From Chamaecrista fasciculata (Eukaryota > Streptophyta > Magnoliopsida > Fabales > Fabaceae), in assembly GCA_003254925.1 (NCBI GenBank), contig QANZ01051397.1, forward strand, positions 69,827-133,826: DNA of 64,000 nt. The letters run 5' to 3'. Made by a program: the position numbers and the translations under genes. The notes beneath the pieces were generated by a model. That model was not told the origin of the DNA and made no database searches. It saw only the letters and a list, made by a program, of their open reading frames with translations. The stretch's first letter is position 1; every line of letters starts with the position of its first letter. This document shows, piece after piece, positions 28,301 to 38,379 of this stretch.

Positions 28301-30032
28301 ACAAATCTAACTTATTTTCCTTGCTTGAAAATTTCTCTTAACGATACTTCAGAATTGAATTCTGAAGCTGAAACAGCTCCTTTCAAAATTAATTTGGAAG
28401 AGCCATCATCCATGATTTCTTCACCAATAATTCATTATATTTAACTTCCTAGAACAGTTAATCACCTCAGGGTAGTTATCACCATCAATTTTTTGGATGC
28501 GCATGACAAGATCACGTGCTAATTTGTTGAAGCTCAGCCAATTCTGTAAAATGTTGAAAGTATTGAGAATATATGACAGGCACTGAATGGTATTGAGAAA
28601 TTTCTGATATAAATGCTGTTGTGGGAAGCTAAGTTATTACCACGCCATATACATCCAGTATTGTTGTTGTTGAATTAATGTGCCGTTTTGCTGCAATAGA
28701 GCATGCAGGGAATTTCTCTCTAAAGGTTTTCTCAAATTCCTGAACATGATATTTCAAAAATCGATCTACTGTCGTGACTTGCATCAATTTATTGGGATCA
28801 ACTTTACCAATTCTTTCAATATAAATTGGCCGTCCCTCTTTGTCCACACCATGGTAACCATGAGGATAATAACATTGAACCTCTTCATATTCATCATATT
28901 TGAAATCCTGCAATTACTAAAACATTGTTCCTTTCACAGATGGACCGATTCAAATAATTCCAGAAAAAATAATAACTGAGAAACTTTAATTTTCCCAAGG
29001 ATTGCTCCTCAATAAAAGTATATATATTCTTTGGGTTGCCTTTTTGAGCCCGAATTCTTTTATATTTACACATGAGACACCAAATAGCTTTTCTACTCGA
29101 CAAGAGGAAAAGGAAACCATCACTAAACTTTACCTGAAGAATAGAGTCTACTCCATACTCTTGCCTCCAATTAAGCATATCTACCCACATGTGGATTGTT
29201 TTATCAACGTCAAATTTTCTAGCCTTCAGAAATCTGCTGCCAAAAATTAAATATCAACAGACTAAAACATGATGCATGTCGAATGAAATATTAATGAAAA
29301 AGACATATCTAACACAACAGTACTTTAAACAGAACTCTTTATTTGAATTCTCATAAGAAATTCATGGAAATGCGCTCGCTCTTAAAGAATAGTAATCTCA
29401 ATCAATTGTTGTCAACATTTGTGACAGATATGATAATTACACATCATTTGCTCTCTGCATGTTAATTGCTACTTGATGTGTCAACGAAATATGAACAATA
29501 TAGTCAATGATACTCAATCTAATTAACATCTGTTTTGTCAAGAAATAAGATTAACCAATCAATCGACCGAAAACTAGTCACTCTCTCAAATCCATCAATT
29601 CATTACCTCAGCATTGTATGGTAATCATCGTGAGAAGTTGGAAGCAGATTTTTCGCAAGCAATGCCTGACGAAATGAATTCACAGCTTCTTCTTCATTAG
29701 CATCACGAACATCCTCTATAAAAATCGAAGCAAAGCTATAATCAGCAGCAGCTATACTACGCCTATTCCGATTCCGATTACGGAGACCAGAAGGAAGTCT
29801 CGAAGAAGAATTAGCTTTCGCTTTTCTCCTAATAAGAGATCTGTCTCGAGAGTAGTACTTTTGCCTTTCGTCGTCTTCTGAGTCTGAGCTCTCTAGCTCT
29901 ACAATTCTATCAGTCTCATGATTTTCTTGGTCTAAAATCTCTCCTAAACCCATAAAAAACGATAACAAATGTTAAAATTCATAATCTCAATGTCAATCAG
30001 CAGGACTCAAGTTAATTATTAGTACCTGGCAT
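25334..30032 (-). CDS. SFH: SFH-type Sec14 phosphatidylinositol/phosphatidylcholine transfer protein
   Basis: Exons on the minus strand, 5' to 3': 30026-30032, 29607-29943, 29134-29233, 28641-28907, 28466-28543, 27854-27955, 27717-27766, 27540-27636, about 27329-27436, 27125-27220, 26549-26965, 26377-26451, 25334-25387. They give about 595 aa; the exon 9 donor is uncertain (27350 is the alternative and is also in frame). An acidic Asp/Glu/Ser-rich start leads to an Arg/Lys-rich stretch and [20 protein letters not shown] (CRAL-TRIO N). The Sec14 lipid-binding fold follows, with [20 protein letters not shown], a [14 protein letters not shown] block and [12 protein letters not shown] at its end. 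The C-terminal half has a hydrophobic stretch ([18 protein letters not shown]), a coiled coil and a Cys/Trp tail ([13 protein letters not shown]) like the Nlj16 nodulin domain. Such proteins exchange PI and PC at membranes and steer phosphoinositide signalling. The first coding exon holds only 7 nt, and exon 3 has a CAGCAG tandem acceptor. The last intron (25388-26376) carries repeat-like sequence. Confidence 0.92.
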
Positions 30033-30647
30033 CGTATTCCAGACAAGAAAAATCTCAATCCAGATATATTTGAGAACGACGACGACAAACGCGAAGACTT
30101 ATTTAATGTGAATTCAGCTGGTTGAAATCCCTAAAAAAGAAGAAAAAACAAAAATCGGAATCCAAAAAACACAGATCATTCATCATTCGCGACAATGAAA
30201 TGTTTATTATGTAAAGCAGAAACCAAATCGCATATTCAGGAATCGAGGTGATATATAAATACCTGAGAGGACGACGATAGATTTCGGAGAAGAGAGAAAT
30301 CAAAAACAGCAGATTATGATTACAATGCTGGCTCGATTTTCCAAATGAAACGAAATGGAGGTATTAATTTATGTATGAATTTATTTATTTAATGTGAGAA
30401 ATGAAGTAACAGAAAGTGTACGGAGACGGAGAGAGAGAGTGTGTGAATATGATGAATGAATGAAAGAACGTAGAGAAGAGAACAGAGGAAGGCGAAGAAG
30501 ATGGACGAGGCACGTCACTGTCAAAAGCGTTATATATTAGTAGGAAGGTGACGACGTACGTACATTCTCATTGGCTGAGCTAACGGCTGTTATTTTTCGG
30601 TTCCGTCAGTTACAGTAACTTTGTTTGTTTTACACTTTAATCACTGT
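30033..30647. promoter_or_regulatory. SFH 5' UTR and promoter region
   Basis: Upstream side of the minus-strand SFH gene. It holds a purine-rich GAGAGAGAGAG stretch near 30430-30440 and AT-rich flanks. No TATA box or start site could be fixed. The 5' UTR is probably split, because the ATG exon is so short. Palindromic elements begin at 30648. Confidence 0.4.
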
Positions 30648-31180
30648 CAAAGGGTCATTTTGGTCCTAAATATATTTCAATGTCCATTTTAGTCCTTTTT
30701 TATGTTTCAAAACGTTTAAATTGATCTTAAATGTTGGCAAAATATTTCATTTTGGTCTTAAATATTGGTAAAATGTTTCATTTTGGTTCCAAACTATTGA
30801 ATTTTGTCATATTTCTCTCGTTTCTCATTTTAAGTTCAAAGGACTTGGTAAGAGAAATTCGTAACTTTAAATTCGTTGCATTCGAATTTTGAACGAGAGA
30901 GATATGGTCAATTTTACTTGTTTGACCATGAAACGAGTGGTTTGAAAGCCGATTTTACCTCGTTTACTGACGGCTCCAACTGGATAGAGAAAATACTCTT
31001 TAAGAACAATACATAGCTCTAAACTTGTTATGTTTGAACTTGAAACGAGTCATATTCAATAGTTTGGGACCAAAATGAAATATTTTGTCAATATATGTGA
31101 TCAATTTGAACATTTTGAAACTTGATAGACCAAAATAACATTAATTCATACATTTAGGACCAAAATGACTTCTTAACCCG
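30648..31180. mobile_element. Mutator-type palindromic element (family B/C core) upstream of SFH
   Basis: About 533 bp. The left side has GGGTCATTTTGGTCCTAAAT and the right side its mirror (CATTTAGGACCAAAATGAC). Flanked by TTAATCACTGT and TTAATTACTGT, a 9- to 11-bp near-perfect target duplication. The interior carries the block seen also at 39497-40018, 52583-53481 and 56966-57820 (GAGAGAGATATGGTCAATTT, GTTTGACCATGAAACGAG). Confidence 0.7.
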
Positions 31181-31336
31181 TTAATTACTGTTGGCTGAGT
31201 GCTGATATGGCGACCGTTTACTGACGTCGTTTGGGGGTGGGATTGCGTGATCACTGGGAAAGTATTGTAGAGTTCACATTTATTAACAGTGTGTCATTGT
31301 TGCTTTATTATAAAAAATTTCATTACAAATATTATA

Positions 31337-31975
31337 GGCTTAAGTGCAATTTTGGTCCCCTAACTTTTACAAAGGTCTCAATTTGGTCCCCTAACTTTTT
31401 TGTTTCAATTTTGGTCCCCTAACTTTTGCAAAGGTCTCAATTTGGTCCCCTAACTTTTTTGTTGCAATTTTGGTCCCCTAACTTTAGTAAAGGTCTCAAT
31501 TTGGTCCCCTAACTTTTTTTGTTGCAATTTTGGTCCCCTAACTTTTGAAAGCGTCTCACTGTTGGTCCCAAGTGCACTTTTTCCATCCATTATCTGCCGT
31601 TAGTGCCGATCTGGCAGGTTGAGTTGGCTAATGACGTGACAAATATGAGTGAAGTAGATTAAAAAATGACCATTATGCGGAGACGTTTTCATGACTTGGA
31701 AGTGCACTTGGGACCAATAGTGAGACGTTTTCAAGAGTTAGGGGACCAAAATTGCAACATAAAAAGTTAGGGGATCAAATTGAGACCTTTGCGAAAGTTA
31801 AGGGACCAAATTGAGACCTTTGCAAAAGTTAGGGGACCAAAATTGCAACAAAAAAAGTTAGGGGACCAAATTGAGACCTTTGCAAAAGTTAGGGGATCAA
31901 AATTGCAACAAAAAAAGTTAGGGGACCAAATTGAGACCTTTGCGAAAGTTAGGGGACCAAAATTGCACTTAAGCC
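31337..31975. mobile_element. Mutator-type hairpin element with tandem arms (family E)
   Basis: 639 bp with perfect outer termini (GGCTTAAGTGCAATTTTGG and inverse) and a perfect 9-bp target duplication AATATTATA (31328-31336 and 31976-31984). Each arm is an array of about 59-bp units made of two half-units (AATTTTGGTCCCCTAACTTT then AATTTGGTCCCCTAACTTTT). The right arm (about 31720-31975) is the mirror of the left (31337-31565). The centre holds GCCGATCTGGCAGG and its own small inverted repeat (AAGTGCACTTGGGACC). A transcript would form a hairpin with arms of about 230-250 bp. It has no transposase; the repetitive open frame on the plus strand is a by-product. Confidence 0.92.
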
Positions 31976-31984
31976 AATATTATA

Positions 31985-33162
31985 TTGTATACTCTCTTAT
32001 TATGATTGATCAATTAAAAGAGTATTTGTTATGATTAGTTATAGATAAAATCATTATCATGTTTTTTTATCAGTTAACTTTATAATAAATATATAAAAAA
32101 ATCTAACTTTATGATTGCAATTCATAAGAGATTGGATAAAGTTTTACTTGGCTTAACACAACTCTCTTTTTTTATGAGTTTGGGGGCGAGTTTTTAAAAT
32201 GCAAGTGTATAGTCCTTTTTCCTCAATTTGAAAAATTAATATATTTTTCTTGAATAATCATAGAGCTTGATCTAAGATACATGAGTTGATTTAATTTACA
32301 CACTTTAATCATTAAAAAAATATATATGAGTAGTTCATTTGTTTTTACCAATAAATTCTCTATCGTTGGATGCATGTCTATTAGCTTTGAGATTTGTGCA
32401 AGAAAATTGAAAGATCACCCCATCCAACGTTTAAGAGTTCCTTTGTAAAAAAACAAACCAGCTCTTAACACTAAAGTCTTAATGATTGAAAATGGTAAAT
32501 ATAATACAATTTAGTCTTTTGATTTATTTTTTTAGTTGCTAATTAACTTGTAGAGATTATATAATATAAATACATTGATTCTATCACTTTTAGAAATTAA
32601 ATAATATAAATTAAGCTTTTAAAACTGAGTTATTAATTTCTGTATTTTAAAAAAACCAAATTATATTCTTACTCTATTTTCTAATTTCTTTTTAAAAGAA
32701 TTCTCATGTAAGATACACTCTTTATTAGTAACTTTGTTCAAAAAATTAATGGTCATTGATAGGGTGTTGCTTAAAAAAGCCCTATTGTTTTAGCTAGCTT
32801 TTTTTGCGCTGCCAATGTCTATTGTATGGGATACAATTTATTTGTCTTTTCCTTTTTTCTTTTTATTTGAAATGAGTTATGAAAAGAGAAAGACACATGT
32901 TATAGCAACAATGGTCCTTCTTATAGCAAAACTCTCATTGATATTGTACATGTCAACGAAGAATCTCACATAAAGACCTCATATATAGAAGTGTTCTGAA
33001 ACTTTCAAATATGTAACATATATAGAGGTAACTATTAATTTTAACAACTATGTCAAAATCTTTAAATTAGAATCATGTTTAATTTATTTAGTAAAATAAA
33101 AAAATCTCGTGATAATATTAAAAATAAAAGAGAGAGACCCATATCAATTCAAGAGAAAAATT
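31985..33162. other. AT-rich intergenic DNA
   Basis: No open frame with recognisable content, no clear repeat ends. I see nothing that can be supported. Confidence 0.5.
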
Positions 33163-33197
33163 AAAGACAAGTACTTAGCCTTACCAAAAGAGAAAAA

Positions 33198-33596
33198 GGG
33201 TAAATTACACTTTGGTACCCTATGGTTTGACCCTATTTCACTTTGATACCCTGTGGTTTGAAACTTGACACTTTGGTACCCTGTGGTATTCTCCTTTAAT
33301 ACTTTGGTACCCTTTGGAGCTATTTTGTAATTTTAACCATAATAAATTTTGCAAAAATTACATATTGACTCCTAAATTTTTTTAAAGTTTTCATTTTAGT
33401 CCCTAGATAATATGTATCTAGGGACCAATTTGTAATTTTTTAAAAACTTTTTGGGGTCAATATGTAATTTTTGCAAAATTTATCATGGTTAAAATTACAA
33501 AATAACTCCAAAGGGTACCAAAGTGTTAATGGAGAATACCACAGGGTACTAAAGTGCCAAGTTTCAAACCACAGGGTACCAAAGTGTAATTTACCC
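33198..33596. mobile_element. Palindromic MITE (family F)
   Basis: 399 bp with perfect termini GGGTAAATTACACTTTGG and inverse. Arms repeat CACTTTGGTACCCTGTGG-like units, mirrored as CCACAGGGTACCAAAGTG. Flanks are A-rich (AGAGAAAAA against AAGAAAAAA), so target-duplication length is uncertain. A half copy of the same terminus (GAGTAAATTACATTTTGG) lies at about 33766. Confidence 0.8.
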
Positions 33597-33624
33597 AAGA
33601 AAAAAAGACAAGTACTTATCCTAA

Positions 33625-34535
33625 TATATTAATCTTTTTTAAAAAAAGTATTCCTTATACATATAAAGAAAAACATATATATATTTAAAGCGTTTTATTT
33701 TAGGACAGACATTTAAACATTTTAATAATATATAGTTAAAAAAAAAGTTTTGAAGAAATTAAATAGAGTAAATTACATTTTGGTATCCTAATGTATGGAC
33801 CAATTCCACTTTGGTACCATTTTTTTTCAAAAGTGACATTTTAGTACCTTGTTATATTCATCGTTAATACTTTGGTACCCGAAACTCTTTCTACGTTATG
33901 TTTTTAGAGAAAAAAGCACATGCAGATTATGTGCATGGTCAAAAACACAAATTTCATTTTCTTAAACTCAAATTTCATGATTTAGACTAAAAAAACATGA
34001 AATTATCTGCTTTCAAGTACATGTTGAATAGTGAAATCTTAGTTTAGGACGGTGGATTTTGTATTTTTAACCATACACATGACCTGCCCGTTCTTTTTCT
34101 GGTCAAGAGGTAAAAGAAAAATAAATATGTAATTTACAAAATAAATATGTAAGATTTCTTGAGATTCATATATACATATATACATAAAATATGTCATGTT
34201 TTTGCGATGAGTGAGTTCGTACATAAGTACTTGAGGTCCTTTCGCATATGAAATCAAATCTTGAGTGAGTTCGTACATAAGTACTTGAGGTCCTTAGTAT
34301 AATATTTTGGTAGAAGCCCTGTAACTGTAATGTTATATATATATGTAACCTGTAATTTGTATTCCCTTGAGTTAGTTTGACAAAATTCACAATTTTATAA
34401 TTAATAGAATGAGACTACTATAAAACTTCTTCACAGTGTTATTGTGCAATTGTAACTATTGTTGATTTTGTAGAAATTGTCAATCTATTACAAGTTACAT
34501 TCTGAGGATTCCTAATTATATAGATTCACAGGAAA
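33625..34535. repeat. Half copy of family F terminus and a 33-bp direct duplication
   Basis: About 33766-33890 matches one arm of the 33198-33596 element (CACTTTGGTACC units) without a mirrored partner. A 33-bp unit starting GAGTGAGTTCGTACATAAGT occurs exactly twice, at 34209-34241 and 34263-34295. The remainder is AT-rich and unassigned. Confidence 0.6.
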
Positions 34536-34567
34536 ACACCCGTGCGAATGCACGGGTGTCATACTAG
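34536..34567 (+). mobile_element. Helitron 3' terminus
   Basis: A 10-bp perfect hairpin (ACACCCGTGC, loop GAAT, GCACGGGTGT) is followed four bases later by CTAG at 34564-34567 and then T. Hairpin plus CTRR plus host T is the Helitron 3' signature. The matching 5' TC end could not be located, so element length is unknown and no Rep/Hel coding sequence is seen. Confidence 0.7.
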
Positions 34568-35172
34568 TTAATAATAATAATAATAATATTATAGTTATTA
34601 GAAGTGTGAATTTGTTGTATCAGATTTGAATTTTAGAGATTTAGTGTTTTTGAATTAGTTATATATATGAGTTAACTAGTGTGTACATGATTTTAGGAAT
34701 AAGTGATTATTTTATTTTATTTATTTTTTATTTAATTATGTGTATTTCCTCTATAAAAAAATCTGATATATACCTATCATCGTGAAACTATGAATAAAAC
34801 AAAGTTCATGAAAAAAAATTATGATTTCCATGTTTCTCTTCCCGAAAAATTCCTAACACATTGAAGTAATATTATTACATCATAGAGAGACAAGAATTGT
34901 TCCCTCCATGTGATAACTGTATCTATTTTGCTTTGGGTTTGTAAGCGTGGGTCCAATTCTTGCCAATTCATATCACTTATTACGGAAAAGTGAATAGAAT
35001 GTCAGATTGTTTTAAGTTGCTATTTCTGAGTTTTCTTCTCTTGTTAGGTAATTTACACGCAATCAGCCAAACCAATCAATCATGAGAGAGAAATTGAAAG
35101 GCGTCCATGCAACGACGTCGTAGCTCTGCTTTTCTTTTCTTTTTTGAGAATGTAACTATGTTAAATATTTAA

Positions 35173-36350
35173 TGTGAGAGAGTTTGTTGCTTTTGTAGTC
35201 CTACCCGGTGCAAGAATGAGCTACCTTTTGTTGGGTTTCTTTTGTTTTTTCAAAGTTCCATATTGGTTGTATAGAAAGATTGAGAGAGTGAGAAACCTTA
35301 TAAATAGAAGTGGGGCTCTTATCTTTTTTGTACCACCTTACACAAATATCCTAAAGGATGTAATGAGATTTGAGTTGCTGTGTGTTATTTGTGAGGGAAG
35401 GTTTACAATTTTCTCTAGTCAAAAATTGTAGTGAGGAGGGTTTGTAATTTTGTTCGTGCAAAAATTACAAATAGTGAAGTTTGTTCCAGTGGAACCGTGG
35501 AGTAGGTCTTGAGGCACCGAACCACGTTAAAGATTTATGTTCGTTTCTCTATTTCCTCTTTCTTAATTTGTTGTGTGGGTTGTGCTTCCGACCCAATAAG
35601 TGATATCAGAGCCAAGGTTGCCGTCCAGGGAGGAAGAAGGGAGAGGAAAGAGCAAGAGGAAGGTCGACTAGTCAGTAGCAGAAGAAGGTTCTAGTGCCAC
35701 GTCAAGAGTGGTTGGTTCAGTCTAACTTTTGATTTCAATTCCAGTTTTGAAGTTAGTTTTCTGGAATTTGGATTGATTGTTTGTGGTACTGATTGTGGCT
35801 GTTGGTTGGTTTGATGGCGACTCTAAAGTTTTGAAGTTTTGTTATTTGATGAGAGAACGAACTTTGTGTTGTGGCAATGCACAATTCAGAACTATTTGGT
35901 TCAAAGTAGAGTCTTGAATATGCATTGTATGATGAGAAATCAAGTGAGGTGTTATGCGCGCAACAAGGAGAGGTTGTGTGAGTGACACGAGATGTTACGT
36001 TGGCAACGAAGAGATGCTACACAAGCAAGAAGAGATGTCATGCAAGTGAAGAGATACCGTGCTGACGATGTCGTGCAAGCAACGAGGAGATGCCACGTAT
36101 GTGATGAGAAGACACTGTGGTGGTGAAGAGGAGATGTTATACAAGCAATGAAGAGACATTGTATGAGCGACGAGAAGATGCCACACAAACTATTTGAAGG
36201 AGGACTAAAGTATTTTCCGAGATGAAGATCAGAAAAGCTAAGAATGTAGAGAGGTCAGTTTTTCTGATATAGAGTGAGATGACGTGAGACTTTAAATAAA
36301 ATGAGGATTTGTTGGGGTTTCCTTTGTTTTTTCTTTTTTTGTTTTTCATC
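35173..36350 (+). mobile_element. Fossil Ty1/Copia-type LTR and leader
   Basis: A sequence like TGATATCAGAGCC at 35601-35613 fits a Copia primer-binding site complementary to initiator tRNA-Met. It follows an LTR-like stretch that could begin with TG near 35173 and has a TATA box (TATAAATAG) near 35300. After the primer site comes a purine-rich leader and a degenerate tandem stretch (GAGATGCTACACAAGC-like units, about 35940-36190). No gag or pol and no second LTR are visible. It is a truncated, non-functional remnant; ends are approximate. Confidence 0.55.
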
Positions 36351-36377
36351 AAAACGTTGAAATAATGAGACTAATTA

Positions 36378-37117
36378 GGAGGCGTTTGGTACACAGATTG
36401 AAAAAATAGTCCCGGGATTATGAGCTCCGGACTAGAGTAATCCCGAGTTTGGTACGCGAATTGGAAAATTAGTCCCGGGAATATTGTATTCCCAGGAATA
36501 GGATAATTTCCTAAAATAGCTATTTTCTAATCCCACCCTAGGGTGTGGGATTAGTCTAATCCCATGACATGGGATTATTTTTCCCATCCAAAATTATTTT
36601 ATTACTCCAAATTAATTTCCTCTAATTAATTAATTCTTTCTCTACAAACCCCGGTCACTTTTCATCTTTGTCATTTTACAACTCTTTGTTGAGTGAGACT
36701 TTTTTAGACAATTTTATTATGTTGAGAATTATGGACATTGTGTTATGAAATAGTATTTTTCTCATGAATCTATTAATGTTATTTAAAAATTTTGATTATG
36801 ATATAATTATTTCTTTATGATATAGTTTTTTTCTCATGAATTTTTTTGAAGAATTTCTACATTTGATAAACTATTGGTTGGTTGAGAATAAAAAGTCAAG
36901 GGCATATTTGTAAAAGTATTAAACATTCTCAGGAATATCAAAGTTGAACCAAACACAAGATTGTAACATTCCTGGGAATATTGCAAAATAATCCTAGGAT
37001 TATTTTAACTCATCCAAACAGACATTCTTATAATCTTGGGAATCTTATTCCTGGGAATCATATTCCTGAGAATGTGATTCCCGGGATTGAAAAAATAATC
37101 CGTGTACCAAACGTCCC
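36378..37117. mobile_element. PIF/Harbinger (Tourist-like) MITE
   Basis: 740 bp with termini GGAGGCGTTTGGTACAC and, inverted, GGGACGTTTGGTACACGG. TTA sits on both sides (36375-36377 and 37118-37120). The 3-bp TTA duplication and GTTTGG terminus are typical of PIF/Harbinger. Subterminal regions repeat CCCGGGAAT/TCCCAGGAAT blocks in both orientations. No transposase. Confidence 0.85.
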
Positions 37118-37120
37118 TTA

Positions 37121-37757
37121 GAGTAAATAGAACGGAGAAGCTAAGAAAGTAAAAACTCAAGAATATATTATTATTAGCAAGCACAATGGACACACATGCA
37201 TGATTAATGGGTCCTCATCAAAATCACACCAAGTTATGATAATATTGAACAATACTGTAAAAAGCTTAAACCACACTTAGACTGGAAACTGAACTGCTTT
37301 GTGCTTAAAGAGTACAAAAAGACGAAATAATAATATTGGAATAGATTCCACTTCTTCAAGCTCTTGAATGTCTTTTATAACTACTCCTTGCATCCTCCTA
37401 CAGAAAACCAGAGTAGTCTATATCTGCACATTGATAATTTACAATTATATTTATATCTAATGTTGAAGACAGTTCTAGAACTTTCAAAAGTGATTAGGCA
37501 GAGGCAGTAGAAAGCAAAACAATCAAGTGATGGAATAAGAAAATAAATCACAGGTGATTGAATCAATTAATGTCTAAGTATATATATATAACATTAAGAA
37601 AGATCATAATGTATAGAAAGGAAGATCAGAAAGATAATAAAATTCTTTTTGAAAATGTACAGTATTATTGAGTTTGAGAAAAGTTCAACCTCATATAAAT
37701 GAGACTGTAACAACTAACCCATGGTCTTAATTAATTACATCACTTTTACTTCAATCA
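37121..37757. other. AT-rich spacer between two MITEs
   Basis: About 640 bp between the Harbinger-type and hAT-type elements. No gene, no repeat end and no RNA gene recognised. Confidence 0.5.
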
Positions 37758-37765
37758 CCTTTTAT

Positions 37766-38371
37766 CAGTGTTGTTAGAACCGAATTGGATAGAGACTCGG
37801 ATAAGCATTCGATTTACGGTTTGATTGGTTTAATCGGTTGAACCATCAGTCGGACCGGATGACTCAATAAATAATTATTTTTAATATATTAAATATAAAT
37901 ACTATATATTTTTTGTTTGTGGTTTAAGAGATGCATTTAATTTATTACTAAATACATTTCTTCATCTAAATAATATAATTTTTCTCTTCACTACTAAAGA
38001 TTATAGATTAAATGCATTTTTTCAAGCAAGTGAATGGACTTAATGTATCTTAAACAAATCTAATAAGTCATAAATTCATAATAGTTAATTAAATTCAACA
38101 TTTCGACCCTCAAATTTCAAGTTCAACACAAAATAGAGGAAAAGGACCAAATAAGAAAATGAATACAGAGCATAAGCAAAAAAAATTGAGATTTTTAAAA
38201 AAAAAAATCCAAAAAAAAATAGTTGGACCACCGGTTCGGTCCAACAGTTCAACCCCGGTTTGCCGGTTTTGTCCGGTTCAACTGACAGTTTGGTTTTTTT
38301 GGTCGAACACACTCGCTTTCACATTCGGTTGGCGGTCAGACCAGTTGGACCGTCTGGTTCTGACAATACTG
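37766..38371. mobile_element. hAT-type MITE
   Basis: 606 bp with termini CAGTGTTGTTAGAACCG and, inverted, CAGTATTGTCAGAACCAG. Perfect 8-bp target duplication CCTTTTAT (37758-37765 and 38372-38379). CGGTT/AACCG motifs fill both subterminal regions, the usual transposase-binding arrangement of hAT elements. AT-rich centre, no coding sequence. Confidence 0.87.
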
Positions 38372-38379
38372 CCTTTTAT

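Noticed and set aside
31780-32034. Plus-strand frame with repeated DQIETFAKVRG units, and a CRISPR-like look of regularly spaced repeats
   Set aside because: It is the right arm of a hairpin transposon; spacers are not unique, and a CRISPR array is not expected in plant nuclear DNA.
34039-34390. Two overlapping minus-strand frames with a repeated VRTHS peptide
   Set aside because: They come from the 33-bp direct duplication in AT-rich DNA; no family resemblance.
35940-36190. Minus-strand frames with repeated MWHLL/CMTSLL peptides
   Set aside because: They derive from degenerate tandem units in the LTR-element leader; no known protein.
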